DNA of 64,000 nucleotides from Bacillota bacterium (GCA_023436585.1 JAEZIN010000035.1:62001-126000); one strand, 5' to 3'. Shown: positions 8,571 to 17,742, counted from the first letter of the stretch. The notes: generated from the letters alone by a model not told the origin. Numbers and translations are program-made.

Positions 8571-9245
8571 ATGTCCATCCTCTGTACGGCCTATCTGCCT
8601 GACGGCATTGTCATGTCGGCGGACAGCCGGATGACCGTGACAAAAACGAACCTGATGAACCCGCAAAGCGGGAAGGTGGTGTACACCTCCAGCGACAACG
8701 CGCAAAAGCTGGTACTGCTAAACAGGGTCAAGGTGGGGATATCCGCCTGCGGAGACGGCGCTATCGATGACATGCTCGTTTGCGAATACCTGCGCAAATT
8801 CGAGCGGGAAGCGCTGTATGACGACGACGGCGCATCCGCGGTGGCGCAAAGGCTGCAGCAGTATTACGGGAGCAAGATTGGCTGCACGTTTCACGTATGC
8901 GGCTATGAAAAGGATGTGCCCCACGCGTACCGCCTGGCGGGGGGCGAGCTTAAGCGCATGAACTATAATGAACAAACGGGCAAGGTGCTCTGGGGGATGA
9001 TGACCAGCGGGCGGCAGGAGGCCATTACCAGGCTGCTGTTGACCCAGCCCAGGCCCGAGCTTGTATGGGATTTGATGCCATTGAAGGATGGCATTGATTT
9101 TTGCGAATTTCTGGTGGACCTGGCGGGGAAGTATGACCGGTTCATGGGGGATGTACCCATGTGCGGCGGGGATACGGATACGCTGGTTTTGGCGCCGGAG
9201 GGGGCGAGCTGGTACAGGCACAAGATTTATAAGGGGCGGGAGTGA
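8571..9245 (+). CDS. Proteasome/HslV-like Ntn-hydrolase fold protein
   Basis: The 224-residue product opens MSILCTAYLPDGIVMSADSR, the layout of proteasome beta, HslV and related proteins (short N-terminal strand, then DGxVxxADSR). Later it has a GISACGDG segment and a C-terminal GGDTDTLVL strand. If the initiator Met is removed, Ser2 would be the N-terminal residue. Classical family members use Thr, so activity is uncertain. The start at 8571 has GGAAAGGGG 8 bases upstream. No ATPase partner (HslU, Mpa) is nearby. It is followed by a cluster of interspersed repeats. Self-compartmentalised peptidase or a degenerate relative are both possible. Confidence 0.65.
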   Translation: MSILCTAYLPDGIVMSADSRMTVTKTNLMNPQSGKVVYTSSDNAQKLVLLNRVKVGISACGDGAIDDMLVCEYLRKFEREALYDDDGASAVAQRLQQYYGSKIGCTFHVCGYEKDVPHAYRLAGGELKRMNYNEQTGKVLWGMMTSGRQEAITRLLLTQPRPELVWDLMPLKDGIDFCEFLVDLAGKYDRFMGDVPMCGGDTDTLVLAPEGASWYRHKIYKGRE

Positions 9246-9271
9246 GTCTTCACAGTCGGGGGAGAGGGATT

Positions 9272-9612
9272 TCGCGTCTGCGGACGCGACCAAAGGGCTT
9301 TCCGGTCGCCCTTTGGAAACCTTCGGGGCTGCCCCTGTAATGGGAGGACAATAGGGGTTTCGCGTCTGCGGACGCGACCAAAGGGCTTTCCGGTCGGTCC
9401 GGCCTGCTCAATAGTCGCACTTCCTCGCATCCGCTCGTATTGCTCCTTTTCGCAGATCTCCTCCACATCGCCCTAATCTGCCACTGCCAGGGGTGATGTT
9501 TCGGAGCCTTTGGGAACCTTCGGAGGCTGCCTCTGCAATTGTAAGGTAATAGGGGTTTCGCGTCTGCGGACGCGACCAGGGCTTTCCGGTCGCCCTGGAC
9601 CTTCGGGCACTG
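9272..9612. repeat. Cluster of three interspersed double-hairpin repeats
   Basis: Three copies of one element begin at about 9275, 9360 and 9557. Each starts with the hairpin GCGTCTGCGGACGC. In the first copy the second stem (CCAAAGGGC paired with GCCCTTTGG) is complete, followed by CCTTCGG. The second copy carries a longer unrelated insert in that loop, and the third has the variant stem CCAGGGC/GCCCTGG. Related copies lie at 11.6, 17.8, 23.0, 52.7 and 59.7 kb in this window. No gene was seen between 9246 and 9751. Confidence 0.75.
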
Positions 9613-9627
9613 GCTTATGTGGATAGC

Positions 9628-9655
9628 AAAAAAGGGGGAGGCGTTTGCCTCCCCC
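9628..9655 (-). terminator. Rho-independent terminator of the RelA/SpoT operon
   Basis: Read on the minus strand, a stem of GGGGGAGGC paired with GCCTCCCCC is followed by six T residues, about 100 bases after the RelA/SpoT stop codon. Confidence 0.85.
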
Positions 9656-9751
9656 TGACTGAATGAGCCGCCTGCTGAAATTAGGCGTGCTGTCTTTGTC
9701 ATTCATGCGGGCATCCCGGAATGCATGCTTTATATGGCGTGAGAGCACACG

Positions 9752-10585
9752 CTACTTTTTGGTAAGGTATTCCTCCATAATGTCCACCAGGGTTTTTCCC
9801 GCGTCTCCGCCGGGAGGGAGAATGGAGCCACTGCCCTGCTCGCGGATGGACGGCGAACTGCCGGGCGTGCTGAAATCCGCGATCTTTCTCATCAATTCGC
9901 CCAGCGTATCGCAATCCCCCGAAAGGGCGCTCAAAATCAGGGAGGCGTTCTTCAGCAGCATGTGATGGGGGCTTTGCTCCTTTTTATAAAGCAGCGTGTG
10001 GTTGATTTCGCTCCAGCCTTCTTCAAAGATCGTCCTCACCTGTATCTCCGCTTTGGCATCGTCATCGTCAAAGGGTTTGATCAGGTAGTGGATGGAGCGG
10101 TAATCCTGGTTTCTGTTGATAACCGGGTCATGGACCCCTTGATATATTTCCTCGGAATCGCCGATCCGAAGATTGATGTGGACATTTTCCACCAGCATGT
10201 TGCGGAAGGTAGAAAAAATCTGCTCGTGTACCTTCACATAATCGCTTTTGAACACGTGCAGCGCCCGGATTCCGATCAAATCGGTGATTTCCAGCTTGTA
10301 GTTGTCGGGGGTGATACTCCGCCCTTCGATGGTTTTTCGCAAAACCTTCCCGATCAGGCTGGCGGTGCTCTTGATCCTTGTGTGGGTGGAATGCACGGCG
10401 TCAAAGGTGGAAATGTGGTTGCCCAACTCCTGCGCTTTGCGCTGGTATTTTTCCTTCAGGCCGGCATAGCTGCGCGCGATGTCCTGCACAGTTTTGAGCG
10501 TAAGGTGGGACTGCGGCGTATGCAGGGCCTTCTCGAACAGATCGAACAGCTTCTCCCGCTTTAAATATGCTTCATCGATATACAT
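9752..10585 (-). CDS. RelA/SpoT-domain nucleotide pyrophosphokinase-like protein
   Basis: The 277-residue protein is a stand-alone synthetase-type RelA/SpoT domain without HD hydrolase, TGS or ACT domains. Motifs visible are TDLIGIRAL (Asp102), QDYRSIHY (162-167, against the usual GYxSxH) and EIQVRTIFEEGWSEINH (180-196). Such small proteins make (p)ppGpp, or, in toxSAS toxins, pyrophosphorylate other targets such as tRNA. It is the last gene of a tight three-gene minus-strand unit (gap of 15 bases to the 174-residue protein upstream). Operon with two unknown small proteins suggests a toxin with partners rather than a housekeeping alarmone synthetase, but this is inference. Confidence 0.87.
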   Translation of the reverse strand: MYIDEAYLKREKLFDLFEKALHTPQSHLTLKTVQDIARSYAGLKEKYQRKAQELGNHISTFDAVHSTHTRIKSTASLIGKVLRKTIEGRSITPDNYKLEITDLIGIRALHVFKSDYVKVHEQIFSTFRNMLVENVHINLRIGDSEEIYQGVHDPVINRNQDYRSIHYLIKPFDDDDAKAEIQVRTIFEEGWSEINHTLLYKKEQSPHHMLLKNASLILSALSGDCDTLGELMRKIADFSTPGSSPSIREQGSGSILPPGGDAGKTLVDIMEEYLTKK

Positions 10586-10600
10586 GGCCAGCCTCCCGTA

Positions 10601-11125
10601 TCAGTCGGAGCGCACGCTGGTGCCGGCAAAAAAGGCCTGGAGCATCAGCTCGAGGGTTTGGGGAGTGAACGTCCTGTATTTGAGGTTGTACATCAATAGA
10701 TCAATGAACTCATAGATTTCGGCAGGGTTATCCACCGACCTGGTATCTATGCCTCTCTCCCTGCACATTTTGGGCAGCATCATGTTGACAGCCACCCGCT
10801 CGTTGACATACAGGCAAGCGTCATCCACCTTTTTCAGCAGTTGAATGGGCTTTTTGCGAACGAACCAGTACAGGCCGTAGCTGTAGACCTTGGAGACATT
10901 GGTATGCTCTATTTCGTGAAAATCCTTCAGCCGGGCTGTATCGGCAAAAAAGTCGCAAATAACATAGCCAAGGACCCTCGGGTCAATTCTTACTTGACCC
11001 GACAGGCCCAAGGCATCAATGGCTTCGTTTGCTTCTGTTAAGGTTTGCTTATAGCGGTCGAAGATCACAGCAGGCGTAAAGTGATCAAAAAGATACCTGT
11101 AGTCCCGCGACTCCTTTTTATCCAT
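10601..11125 (-). CDS. Unknown protein in the RelA/SpoT operon
   Basis: This 174-residue soluble, mostly helical protein starts MDKKESRDYRYLFDHFTPAV and contains FFADTARLKDFHEIEHTNVS and a C-terminal TFTPQTLELMLQAFF. No signal peptide or membrane span is evident, and I do not recognise a family. It lies 15 bases upstream of the RelA/SpoT gene and 3 bases downstream of a 66-residue gene, so the three are almost certainly cotranscribed. An antitoxin or target-sensing role for the RelA/SpoT protein is a reasonable guess from context only. Confidence 0.75.
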   Translation of the reverse strand: MDKKESRDYRYLFDHFTPAVIFDRYKQTLTEANEAIDALGLSGQVRIDPRVLGYVICDFFADTARLKDFHEIEHTNVSKVYSYGLYWFVRKKPIQLLKKVDDACLYVNERVAVNMMLPKMCRERGIDTRSVDNPAEIYEFIDLLMYNLKYRTFTPQTLELMLQAFFAGTSVRSD

Positions 11126-11128
11126 TGC

Positions 11129-11329
11129 TTATACCTGCTTTATGCCGTTGATCTCTTTGAACAGGTCGGAGGCGAGATACTCCTGAAACGCCTTGTAGTC
11201 CAACTGCTCCACTTCGTCGTGGTAATGCTTCCCCCGGTTGGGGGACGTATCCTTAATATAGCCGCCAGCCAGGAAGTCTTCCTTAAACTGTTTGGCAGCC
11301 GCATCTATTTCCGCTCTTGTCATAGGCAT
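11129..11329 (-). CDS. Small protein leading the RelA/SpoT operon
   Basis: The 66-residue product (MPMTRAEIDAAAKQFKEDFL at the start) is acidic and helical, with no motif I recognise. A strong ribosome site (AAGGAGG) precedes it, and only 3 bases separate it from the next gene. Size, charge and first position would suit an antitoxin or regulator. The 8-bp inverted repeat upstream could be its operator. Both are inference. Confidence 0.65.
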   Translation of the reverse strand: MPMTRAEIDAAAKQFKEDFLAGGYIKDTSPNRGKHYHDEVEQLDYKAFQEYLASDLFKEINGIKQV

Positions 11330-11366
11330 TCCTCCTTTAATGGTACAGCGTATTGCGCCGCTCCTG

Positions 11367-11389
11367 TTTCCATGAACGGAACATGGAAA
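11367..11389. promoter_or_regulatory. Inverted repeat upstream of the RelA/SpoT operon, possible operator
   Basis: Arms TTTCCATG and CATGGAAA are perfect complements around a 7-base centre, 38 bases upstream of the first start codon of the minus-strand operon. The spacing suits a regulator-binding site. Confidence 0.4.
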
Positions 11390-11605
11390 TTTTTAGGACG
11401 CATCGGTAAAAGCCGCCGTTTAGGCATGCTTTGATCTCCTTGATGATGCCGTGGCCGGACGCCTTAAAAGACAGGCCATCCCATTACAGGATATGCCGGC
11501 CGGGCAGGCTTGTTGCAGGCGGCGCGGACTGGCAGGACAGGGGGGGACAACGCAAAAAGGGGCTGCCGTGCTAAGGTTGCATTTTGCATATCCTATTCAA
11601 GAAGA

Positions 11606-11682
11606 AGTATATCGCGTCTTCGGACGCGACCAAGGGGCTTTCCGATCGCCCTTTGGAATCCTTCGGACGCCATCTTCTTGAA
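11606..11682. repeat. Interspersed double-hairpin repeat copy
   Basis: This is a single copy of the family seen at 9.3 kb, with GCGTCTTCGGACGC then CCAAGGGGC paired with GCCCTTTGG and an ending CCTTCGG. It lies in the 400-base gap 11330-11740, where no gene was seen. Confidence 0.7.
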
Positions 11683-11740
11683 TGATCCATGACGGATGCA
11701 ATTACCACGGCAGCCCCATTGATGGTTTTACTTTGCGGTG

Positions 11741-14653
11741 TTACACTTCCAGCGGCACGTAATCCTGTACGCCGTCGGCGTACACATTGTAATCCACCGT
11801 GAGGTTCAATAAAAGGTACGCCACGCCGTCCCTTTGGGGAATCTGGTCCAACGTAAGGGTGCATGTTTGGGTGAAAGGTGTTTGGGCAATATCCTCGGGC
11901 TTAAGCTCCGCCATGTCCCCGCCGGAGGGCAGGAAGGACAAAGCCTCGCCCTTGATGGACGCGCCCTTGGCGGTGAGGGTGTAGGTGATGGTGACGCCTT
12001 TTTCATCCACGGTGACGGTGACGGTGCCGATGACAAAGCCGCCGTCGGCAATCAGGGGGAACTGCGTTACCTGCGGTTTTGTAAGGTCCAGGGGCGTTGC
12101 GGCGGGCCACTTCTCGTACAGCTTGGGCGCAGTTTCCTCCAGGCTTTCGCCGGGGGTTGTGGCGGGGCTGTCTGTACGCGCCTCGCTTTTTTTAGGCAGC
12201 GTCTGCGTATCCAGTTCCGCCAGGCAAACGGTGCAGGACTTTGTCGAAAGCCCGGTTTTTTCGGTGGTCTGCCGAAGCGTCACGATCCATTCCCCGGGCG
12301 TGTGGCCAAGGGCCGCGATAGAGCGGGTGCTCAAAACGGCATGGCAGGCGGTGCAGCGCTTTTCCTGGCTTCCTTTTTCGGTGCAGGCAGCCTCCAGCAC
12401 GGTCTTCCAGGCGCCGGGCGTGTGGGCCGCTTTGGCCAGGCTCTGCGATTCCAAAAGGGCATTGCAGGCGGTGCAGTGCTTTTCCCTGCTGCCTTTTTGG
12501 GTGCAGGTGGGGGCAAGCGCTACCTGCCATTCGCCTGGGGTATGGGCGGTTTTCGACAGGGCTTGTGTATCCAACAGGGTGTTGCAAGCCATGCAGTGCT
12601 TTTCCCGGCTGCCCTCCTGGGTGCAGGTGGGAGCCAAAGCGGTCTGCCAGCTTCCCGCTATGTGGTCAAGCGTGGCAATGGCCTGGGTATCCATCAGGGT
12701 TCCGCAATCCGCGCAGCGCTTTTCCTCGCTCCCTTCCATGGTGCAGGTGGGGGGCATGGTGATCATCCAGGCTCCCGGGGTGTGGGCAAGCATGGCGATG
12801 GGCTGCGTTTCCATAAGGAGGCTGCAGGCGGAGCAGCTCATCTGCTGCTGGCCCGGGTACGCGCAGGTGGGGGAAAGGGTAGTTATCCAGCCGCCCGGCA
12901 CATGGCCAAGGGCGGGAGTGGGATAAATGCCCATGAGGCTGCCGCAGAACATACATACATGTGCATCCATGCCGCCTGTCAAGCAGGTAGCGGGGAAAAA
13001 GGTTGTGGTGGTGCCCATATGGGGCAGGGGGGACAGGGTCTGCTGCTCCAGGACCGCGCCGCAGACGCCGCATTGTTTTTCCTTCCGGCCCGGGAAGAAG
13101 CAGGTAGGGGCAAGGGCGTCCACCCATTCCCCCGGCATGTGGCCAAGGGCGGGGATGGTCTGCTGATCAAGAACCGCGGCGCAGACGGTGCAATACTTTT
13201 CCTGCTGCCCTTCAACGGTGCAGGATGGATAAGCGACGTCCGTCCATTCCCCCGGCATGTGGCCAAGGGCGGGGATGGGCTTAAGATCCACTAGCTCATT
13301 GCAGCGGGTGCAGTGTTTTTCCTGTTCACCTTCATCGGTGCAGGTGGGTAAAAAGCTGTCCTCCCAATCCCCCGGTGTGTGGCCAAGTGCCGGGATAGAT
13401 TCCGTAGACAAAACATCAACGCATACGGTACAAAGAATCTGCTTTTCACCTTGGTCCGTGCAAGTGGGATCCAGGGTTACTTCCCAGTCTCCCGACGTGT
13501 GCGGCAGAAGGTCAGTAAGCCGCAGGTCCAGTTGTGTGCCGCAAACATCGCAGAGTTGCTCTTCCTGGCCATTGGTCGTGCAGGTTGAGGGGACGGTGAG
13601 CTGCCATTCACCTGCCGTGTGCGGCAGGAGCCCGATGGGCCGGCGGTTCATTTCAAAGGAACATACGGTGCAAAACTCGGTTTCCTCCCCAAGTAGCGAG
13701 CAGGTGGGCGGGGTAGTCTCCGTCCATTCCCCCAAGTGCGAAAGCATGGGGATGGACTGCGTCTCAAGAATGGTGTAGCAGGCCGAGCAAATAAGATCCT
13801 GCGAGCCTTGGGCAGTACAGGTGGGGGGCAACGTCACATCCCAGGAACCCGGCGTATGGGGCTGCATGGGGATGGGATAGGTGCCTGTGGATTGGAGGCA
13901 CACCAGGCAGAGCATGTCCATCTCACCCTCCGCGCTGCAGGTGGGCGGGATATTCATTATCGGAACGCCGGGTATGTGCCCGGTGGCGGGCATCGGCGTG
14001 TCAAAGATCACCTGGCTGCACACCGTGCAGCTTACGGTGTTTTGACCGTCTGTTGTGCAAGTGGGCGGTATGTACGTGGGAAAGCCCGGCGTGTGGGGGA
14101 GCATGGCAATGGGCTGCTGATCAAGGATTTCGTAGCAAACGGCGCATTGCAAGGTTTGCAAGCCTTCCGCCGTACAGGTGGGCAAGAAGGTGGGCTGCCA
14201 GCTTGAAGGCTGATGGATGGTGACAGTCTTTTGGGTGCTGCTGTAGTTTGAGGGGGTCATGTCTTGAAGCGTGATGCCGGATATCTGGACATCGGCGCTG
14301 CCATGGGCGCCGGGCAGCACCGTGAAGGTCAGCGTGACGGAGACCGATCCGCCTGAGAATACTAACGGGCCTTCCGCATAGACGTTGTTTTGTTCCCAGC
14401 TCACAAGCCAATCGCCGCCGGCCGTTACGTTTGTCAGCTCAAGCATGGGATTGATTTGGATGTCAAAATACATGTAGCTGAAGTAATCGGACTCTGCAGT
14501 GGCGGTGACGGTGATATGAAAGGTATCCCCCGGCTGGACGGTTGATTGGTCCAGGCTGCAGGAAACGAGGCCGCTGGCCAGGGCGGTTACGGGCAGGCAG
14601 GCAAGCAATAACACCGTGGCAAGGCATAAAAGAACAGCGGCTGTTTTCTTCAT
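11741..14653 (-). CDS. Secreted protein with a cohesin-like domain and 16 Cys-pair repeats
   Basis: Start at 14653 is fixed by GGAGGATGC just upstream and a clean signal peptide (MKKTAAVLLCLATVLLLACL). The 970-residue product then has a beta domain of about 120 residues resembling cohesin (TVQPGDTFHITVTA, FDIQINPMLELTNV). After it come 16 tandem units of about 40 residues, each with PTCTxxG, CxxC, then GHTPGxW, and a 17th degenerate unit. The C-terminal 120 residues form another beta domain. The Cys pairs could bind metal or form disulfides outside the cell. No LPxTG or other anchor is present. Repeats 13-16 are the most alike, suggesting recent internal duplication. Confidence 0.85.
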   Translation of the reverse strand: MKKTAAVLLCLATVLLLACLPVTALASGLVSCSLDQSTVQPGDTFHITVTATAESDYFSYMYFDIQINPMLELTNVTAGGDWLVSWEQNNVYAEGPLVFSGGSVSVTLTFTVLPGAHGSADVQISGITLQDMTPSNYSSTQKTVTIHQPSSWQPTFLPTCTAEGLQTLQCAVCYEILDQQPIAMLPHTPGFPTYIPPTCTTDGQNTVSCTVCSQVIFDTPMPATGHIPGVPIMNIPPTCSAEGEMDMLCLVCLQSTGTYPIPMQPHTPGSWDVTLPPTCTAQGSQDLICSACYTILETQSIPMLSHLGEWTETTPPTCSLLGEETEFCTVCSFEMNRRPIGLLPHTAGEWQLTVPSTCTTNGQEEQLCDVCGTQLDLRLTDLLPHTSGDWEVTLDPTCTDQGEKQILCTVCVDVLSTESIPALGHTPGDWEDSFLPTCTDEGEQEKHCTRCNELVDLKPIPALGHMPGEWTDVAYPSCTVEGQQEKYCTVCAAVLDQQTIPALGHMPGEWVDALAPTCFFPGRKEKQCGVCGAVLEQQTLSPLPHMGTTTTFFPATCLTGGMDAHVCMFCGSLMGIYPTPALGHVPGGWITTLSPTCAYPGQQQMSCSACSLLMETQPIAMLAHTPGAWMITMPPTCTMEGSEEKRCADCGTLMDTQAIATLDHIAGSWQTALAPTCTQEGSREKHCMACNTLLDTQALSKTAHTPGEWQVALAPTCTQKGSREKHCTACNALLESQSLAKAAHTPGAWKTVLEAACTEKGSQEKRCTACHAVLSTRSIAALGHTPGEWIVTLRQTTEKTGLSTKSCTVCLAELDTQTLPKKSEARTDSPATTPGESLEETAPKLYEKWPAATPLDLTKPQVTQFPLIADGGFVIGTVTVTVDEKGVTITYTLTAKGASIKGEALSFLPSGGDMAELKPEDIAQTPFTQTCTLTLDQIPQRDGVAYLLLNLTVDYNVYADGVQDYVPLEV

Positions 14654-14841
14654 AAAGCATCCTCCAAGATAGGCAGAAAAGGACACCCTTCGCCTCGGGG
14701 GCCGCAAGGGCGGGCAACATGTACGCATCATACCACAGGTTGGAAATGTTGTCCATGCGCTGTTGACGTTTTGGGAGCGATATGGTATTTTTTTCGCATA
14801 TTTTGGCGCATCATGGCGCATACACAAACGGAGGAAGGCAT

Positions 14842-15333
14842 ATGGATATAAAATATGCAGCAATCAACGGCGAAAGCCGGGCGGATTTGCACGAAATGAT
14901 GACGGAATATTACCGGGACGGCGAGGATCATGATACGCCCCAGGAGGAGATTGACGCGTTCATCGGCCTGCTCTTTGAGAAGGTGGTTTCGAAGGCTTTT
15001 GACGGGCGCATCGCGTACATGGACGGCTGCCCCGCGGGGTTCGTTTTGTGGATGATGGACGAGGCGGGGATGGATTACAGCGTGATTCCGGGCTTTGGGA
15101 CCATACTGGAAATCGGCGCGCGCCATGGGTACAGGCGCATGGGCCTGGGAAAGCAAATGGCGGAGTTGGCGCAGGGCGTTCTTTTGAAGAACGGGGCGAC
15201 GGGGCTGTATGTATTGGCCTGCGGCAAGGCGCAAAGCTTCTGGAAAAAATGCGGCTTTGTGGAATCGGGCCGGGTTGCTTTCAATGGGCTGCCGGTGTAC
15301 GTGAAGGATGTTCCTAAACGGGATGCAAAGTAA
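14842..15333 (+). CDS. GNAT-family N-acetyltransferase
   Basis: The 163-residue protein shows the GNAT acetyl-CoA pyrophosphate-binding motif YRRMGLGKQM (RxxGxG/A) near residue 98. It ends with the usual FWKKCGFVESGRVAF beta-bulge segment. GNAT enzymes move an acetyl group from acetyl-CoA to an amine; the substrate is not evident. Start 14842 is preceded by GGAGGAAGG at close spacing. The gene stands alone, divergent from the Cys-repeat protein. Confidence 0.85.
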   Translation: MDIKYAAINGESRADLHEMMTEYYRDGEDHDTPQEEIDAFIGLLFEKVVSKAFDGRIAYMDGCPAGFVLWMMDEAGMDYSVIPGFGTILEIGARHGYRRMGLGKQMAELAQGVLLKNGATGLYVLACGKAQSFWKKCGFVESGRVAFNGLPVYVKDVPKRDAK

Positions 15334-15417
15334 TCATGCAAGGATACCTCCCATAGCAAACCAATGTGTGCATTTTAGTTGGGCCTGACAGATGCTTGCG
15401 GGTGCCGGCCGCTTTCA

Positions 15418-15447
15418 TTGACACCTCATGCTAAAAAATGGTATACT
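15418..15447 (+). promoter_or_regulatory. Promoter of the first secreted protease
   Basis: TTGACA (15418-15423), an 18-base spacer and TATACT (15442-15447) lie 57 bases before the start. The -10 region and flank (AAAAATGGTATACTTCGGCC) are identical to those before the paralogous protease at 18154. Confidence 0.85.
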
Positions 15448-15504
15448 TCGGCCAGAAACCGTTTTATACCGGCCCCTATCCTTACCCGCAAAGGGGGGTA
15501 TGCC

Positions 15505-17742
15505 ATGGGCAGGCTGAACAAGTTCATCGGGGCCTTGCTGCTGGCGGCGCTTGCGCTGCTGGCGCCGTGTGCCTTGGCGCTTTCATTTAAGACCGATTTG
15601 AGCGCCATCGATACGGCGGCCAAGTCGGTGCTGCTGCTGGAAATCTACGGCGATGAGGGGCAGTTGATCTTAACCGGCAGCGGCTTTGTGGTGTTTGACA
15701 ACCAGACGCTGGTGACAAACAACCACGTCATGGAGGATGCCGGCCGCATCATCGCCTACAGCGACGCGGGCTACAAGTACATGGTGACCGGTGTGGTGGC
15801 GGCCGACGGGCAAAAGGATATCGCCCTGCTGGAGTTTATGTCGCCTACGGATATGTCGCCGCTCCCCCTGGGCACCGAAGGGAAGCTGATGCGCGGCGAG
15901 CCGGTGGTGGCCATCGGCAGCCCCAAGGGAGTTAAGAACACCGTTTCTCTGGGCAATATCAGCGCCATCTACGAAGAGGACGGCGCCCATTTCATACAGT
16001 TCACAGCCCCCATATCTCCCGGGTCCAGCGGCGGCGCGCTGTTTAACGACCAGGGCCTGGTGATCGGCATCACCACCGGCGCGCTCAGGGACAGTCAAAA
16101 TATGAACCTGGCGGTGGATATAGGCGAGGTGGTCCGGCTCTGGGAAGCAAGCAAGGCCAACCAGCGCGTATCCTTTGCGGAGCACAGGGAAAGGGCGCTG
16201 CTTCCCGCAACGCCAACGCCGGAAATTGAACCGGCGGTTGTGACGATGACGCCTACGCCCGTCCCCTTGGGTCTTGGGAAAGCTGATAACCGCGTATTCG
16301 ATTATGCGGGCCTGTTCACAAAAAACGAGCTTGACCGGCTGGAAGGCCTTATCGCCGCCATGCGGGTATATTACCCCATGGATTTTGTCATTCTCACATC
16401 GGATAAGGTTCCCGAAGGGGAGGAAGCCTCCCAGGATTTTGCCAACAGCTTTTATGATAAGGAGGGCTTTGGAAAGAGCCCGGACTACAGCGGCCTGCTG
16501 CTTTTGATTGACATGAGCAACAGGATCATCACCGTATCCACCACGGGGGATATGATTACCCTGATACCCGACGCGCGCTTAGACAGCCTGCTGGACCGGG
16601 CTTTCCCCTACCTTGACGAGGGAAAGTTCGGCCAGGCCGCCTACTCGGTATTGAACGAGCTGATGATCATGCTGGACAGCGGCATGGAGGAGTCAGGCCC
16701 GGAACCTACAAAAACGCCGGCTCCCACCCCCACCCCGGCGCCCACCCCCACATCTACGCCCACCCCCGCGCCGGCGGAGGAAGTGGTTATCGGTTTTGAG
16801 CTTAAGGCCATGTGGACGTATGAAGGCGTGGTGCTGCGCTGGGAAAAGGTCGCAAACGCGGAGTATTACACCTTGTACAGAAAGAACGGCGAAGACGGGA
16901 CCATCGATTTTATGAAGGAGATCCCGGGATCGCAGACGTATTACCTGGACAGCGACGCCACAGCGGCGGACAGCAGCACAGGCTACATGCTCATGGCGGT
17001 TGTCAAGGGGAATAAAACACAAAACGTCTTTGCCAACATCGCCGAGTCGGAGCCCCAGTATTCGGTCAGCGGGGATCTGAAGGTTCCAGCCGACTTCCAA
17101 GCGTATGCGGTTGTCCGGCCCATGCTATCCTGGCGCCGTGTGCCAAATGCCAGGAACTATGCCCTCTACCGCGGCGAGAGCGCCGAAGGCCCGTACACAC
17201 AGGTGTGCCTTACGGATCTGAATGCCTTTTACGACTACGGCGCCGCGCCGGGCGGAACGTATTACTACAAAATCAGGAGCACATCAGGGGACTTGGTTTC
17301 CAAGTGGTCGGAGCCGCTTTACGTGCGCTGGCCCGAAAGCTTTGAGGAACCGGTTGGAAAGGCCTCTAACGAGGATGACAACACCCTTGTCATCGGCGAG
17401 TACGGATATGTCAGCGATTACCTGGGCTATCCCCGCCTGAAGGCCGGCCTAGTAAACAACAGCCGTGGAAGGGTCGTTACAGGCTTCACCCTGGCCTATT
17501 ACTGCCGGAATGAGGATGGAAAGGATATTTTGAACTCCGTCACCGGGGAAAAGGTATATGAACAGCGCTTTGACATGATCCTGCTGCCCGGGCAGGAAGC
17601 GTACGCATCCTATGCCTGGCTGTACGGGTGCAGGAATGCCAGGGATGTGTATGTGGCGGTGGCTGAGGTATCCTACCTGAATGGAGATGTGGTCCATATC
17701 CGGGAGGAGGAGCGGGATTATTACTACTGGACGCTGGATTGA
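15505..17742 (+). CDS. Secreted trypsin-like serine protease with TPM and fibronectin-like domains
   Basis: The 745-residue product has a signal peptide (residues 1-26) and a DegP-like protease domain with His74 (TNNHVM), Asp105 (KDIALLE) and Ser175 (SPGSSGGAL). A TPM domain follows (about 260-410, starting DNRVFDYAGLFTKNELDR), then a Thr-Pro linker. Two fibronectin-type-III-like modules and a C-terminal beta domain (GEYGYVSDYLGYPRL onward) complete it. There is no PDZ domain. The start at 15505 has AAGGGGGG upstream; the longer frame is not needed. It should act outside the membrane in protein turnover or surface processing. The gene at 18154 is a close paralogue that lacks the TPM domain. 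Confidence 0.87.
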   Translation: MGRLNKFIGALLLAALALLAPCALALSFKTDLSAIDTAAKSVLLLEIYGDEGQLILTGSGFVVFDNQTLVTNNHVMEDAGRIIAYSDAGYKYMVTGVVAADGQKDIALLEFMSPTDMSPLPLGTEGKLMRGEPVVAIGSPKGVKNTVSLGNISAIYEEDGAHFIQFTAPISPGSSGGALFNDQGLVIGITTGALRDSQNMNLAVDIGEVVRLWEASKANQRVSFAEHRERALLPATPTPEIEPAVVTMTPTPVPLGLGKADNRVFDYAGLFTKNELDRLEGLIAAMRVYYPMDFVILTSDKVPEGEEASQDFANSFYDKEGFGKSPDYSGLLLLIDMSNRIITVSTTGDMITLIPDARLDSLLDRAFPYLDEGKFGQAAYSVLNELMIMLDSGMEESGPEPTKTPAPTPTPAPTPTSTPTPAPAEEVVIGFELKAMWTYEGVVLRWEKVANAEYYTLYRKNGEDGTIDFMKEIPGSQTYYLDSDATAADSSTGYMLMAVVKGNKTQNVFANIAESEPQYSVSGDLKVPADFQAYAVVRPMLSWRRVPNARNYALYRGESAEGPYTQVCLTDLNAFYDYGAAPGGTYYYKIRSTSGDLVSKWSEPLYVRWPESFEEPVGKASNEDDNTLVIGEYGYVSDYLGYPRLKAGLVNNSRGRVVTGFTLAYYCRNEDGKDILNSVTGEKVYEQRFDMILLPGQEAYASYAWLYGCRNARDVYVAVAEVSYLNGDVVHIREEERDYYYWTLD

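Noticed and set aside
11834..13294. Plus-strand frame of 486 codons with repeats
   Set aside because: It is the complement of the Cys-pair repeats of the minus-strand secreted protein, and its repeats simply mirror them.
12300..14200. Regular 120-base direct repeats that might suggest a CRISPR or satellite
   Set aside because: They are in-frame protein repeats with gradual divergence. They have no constant repeat with unique spacers.
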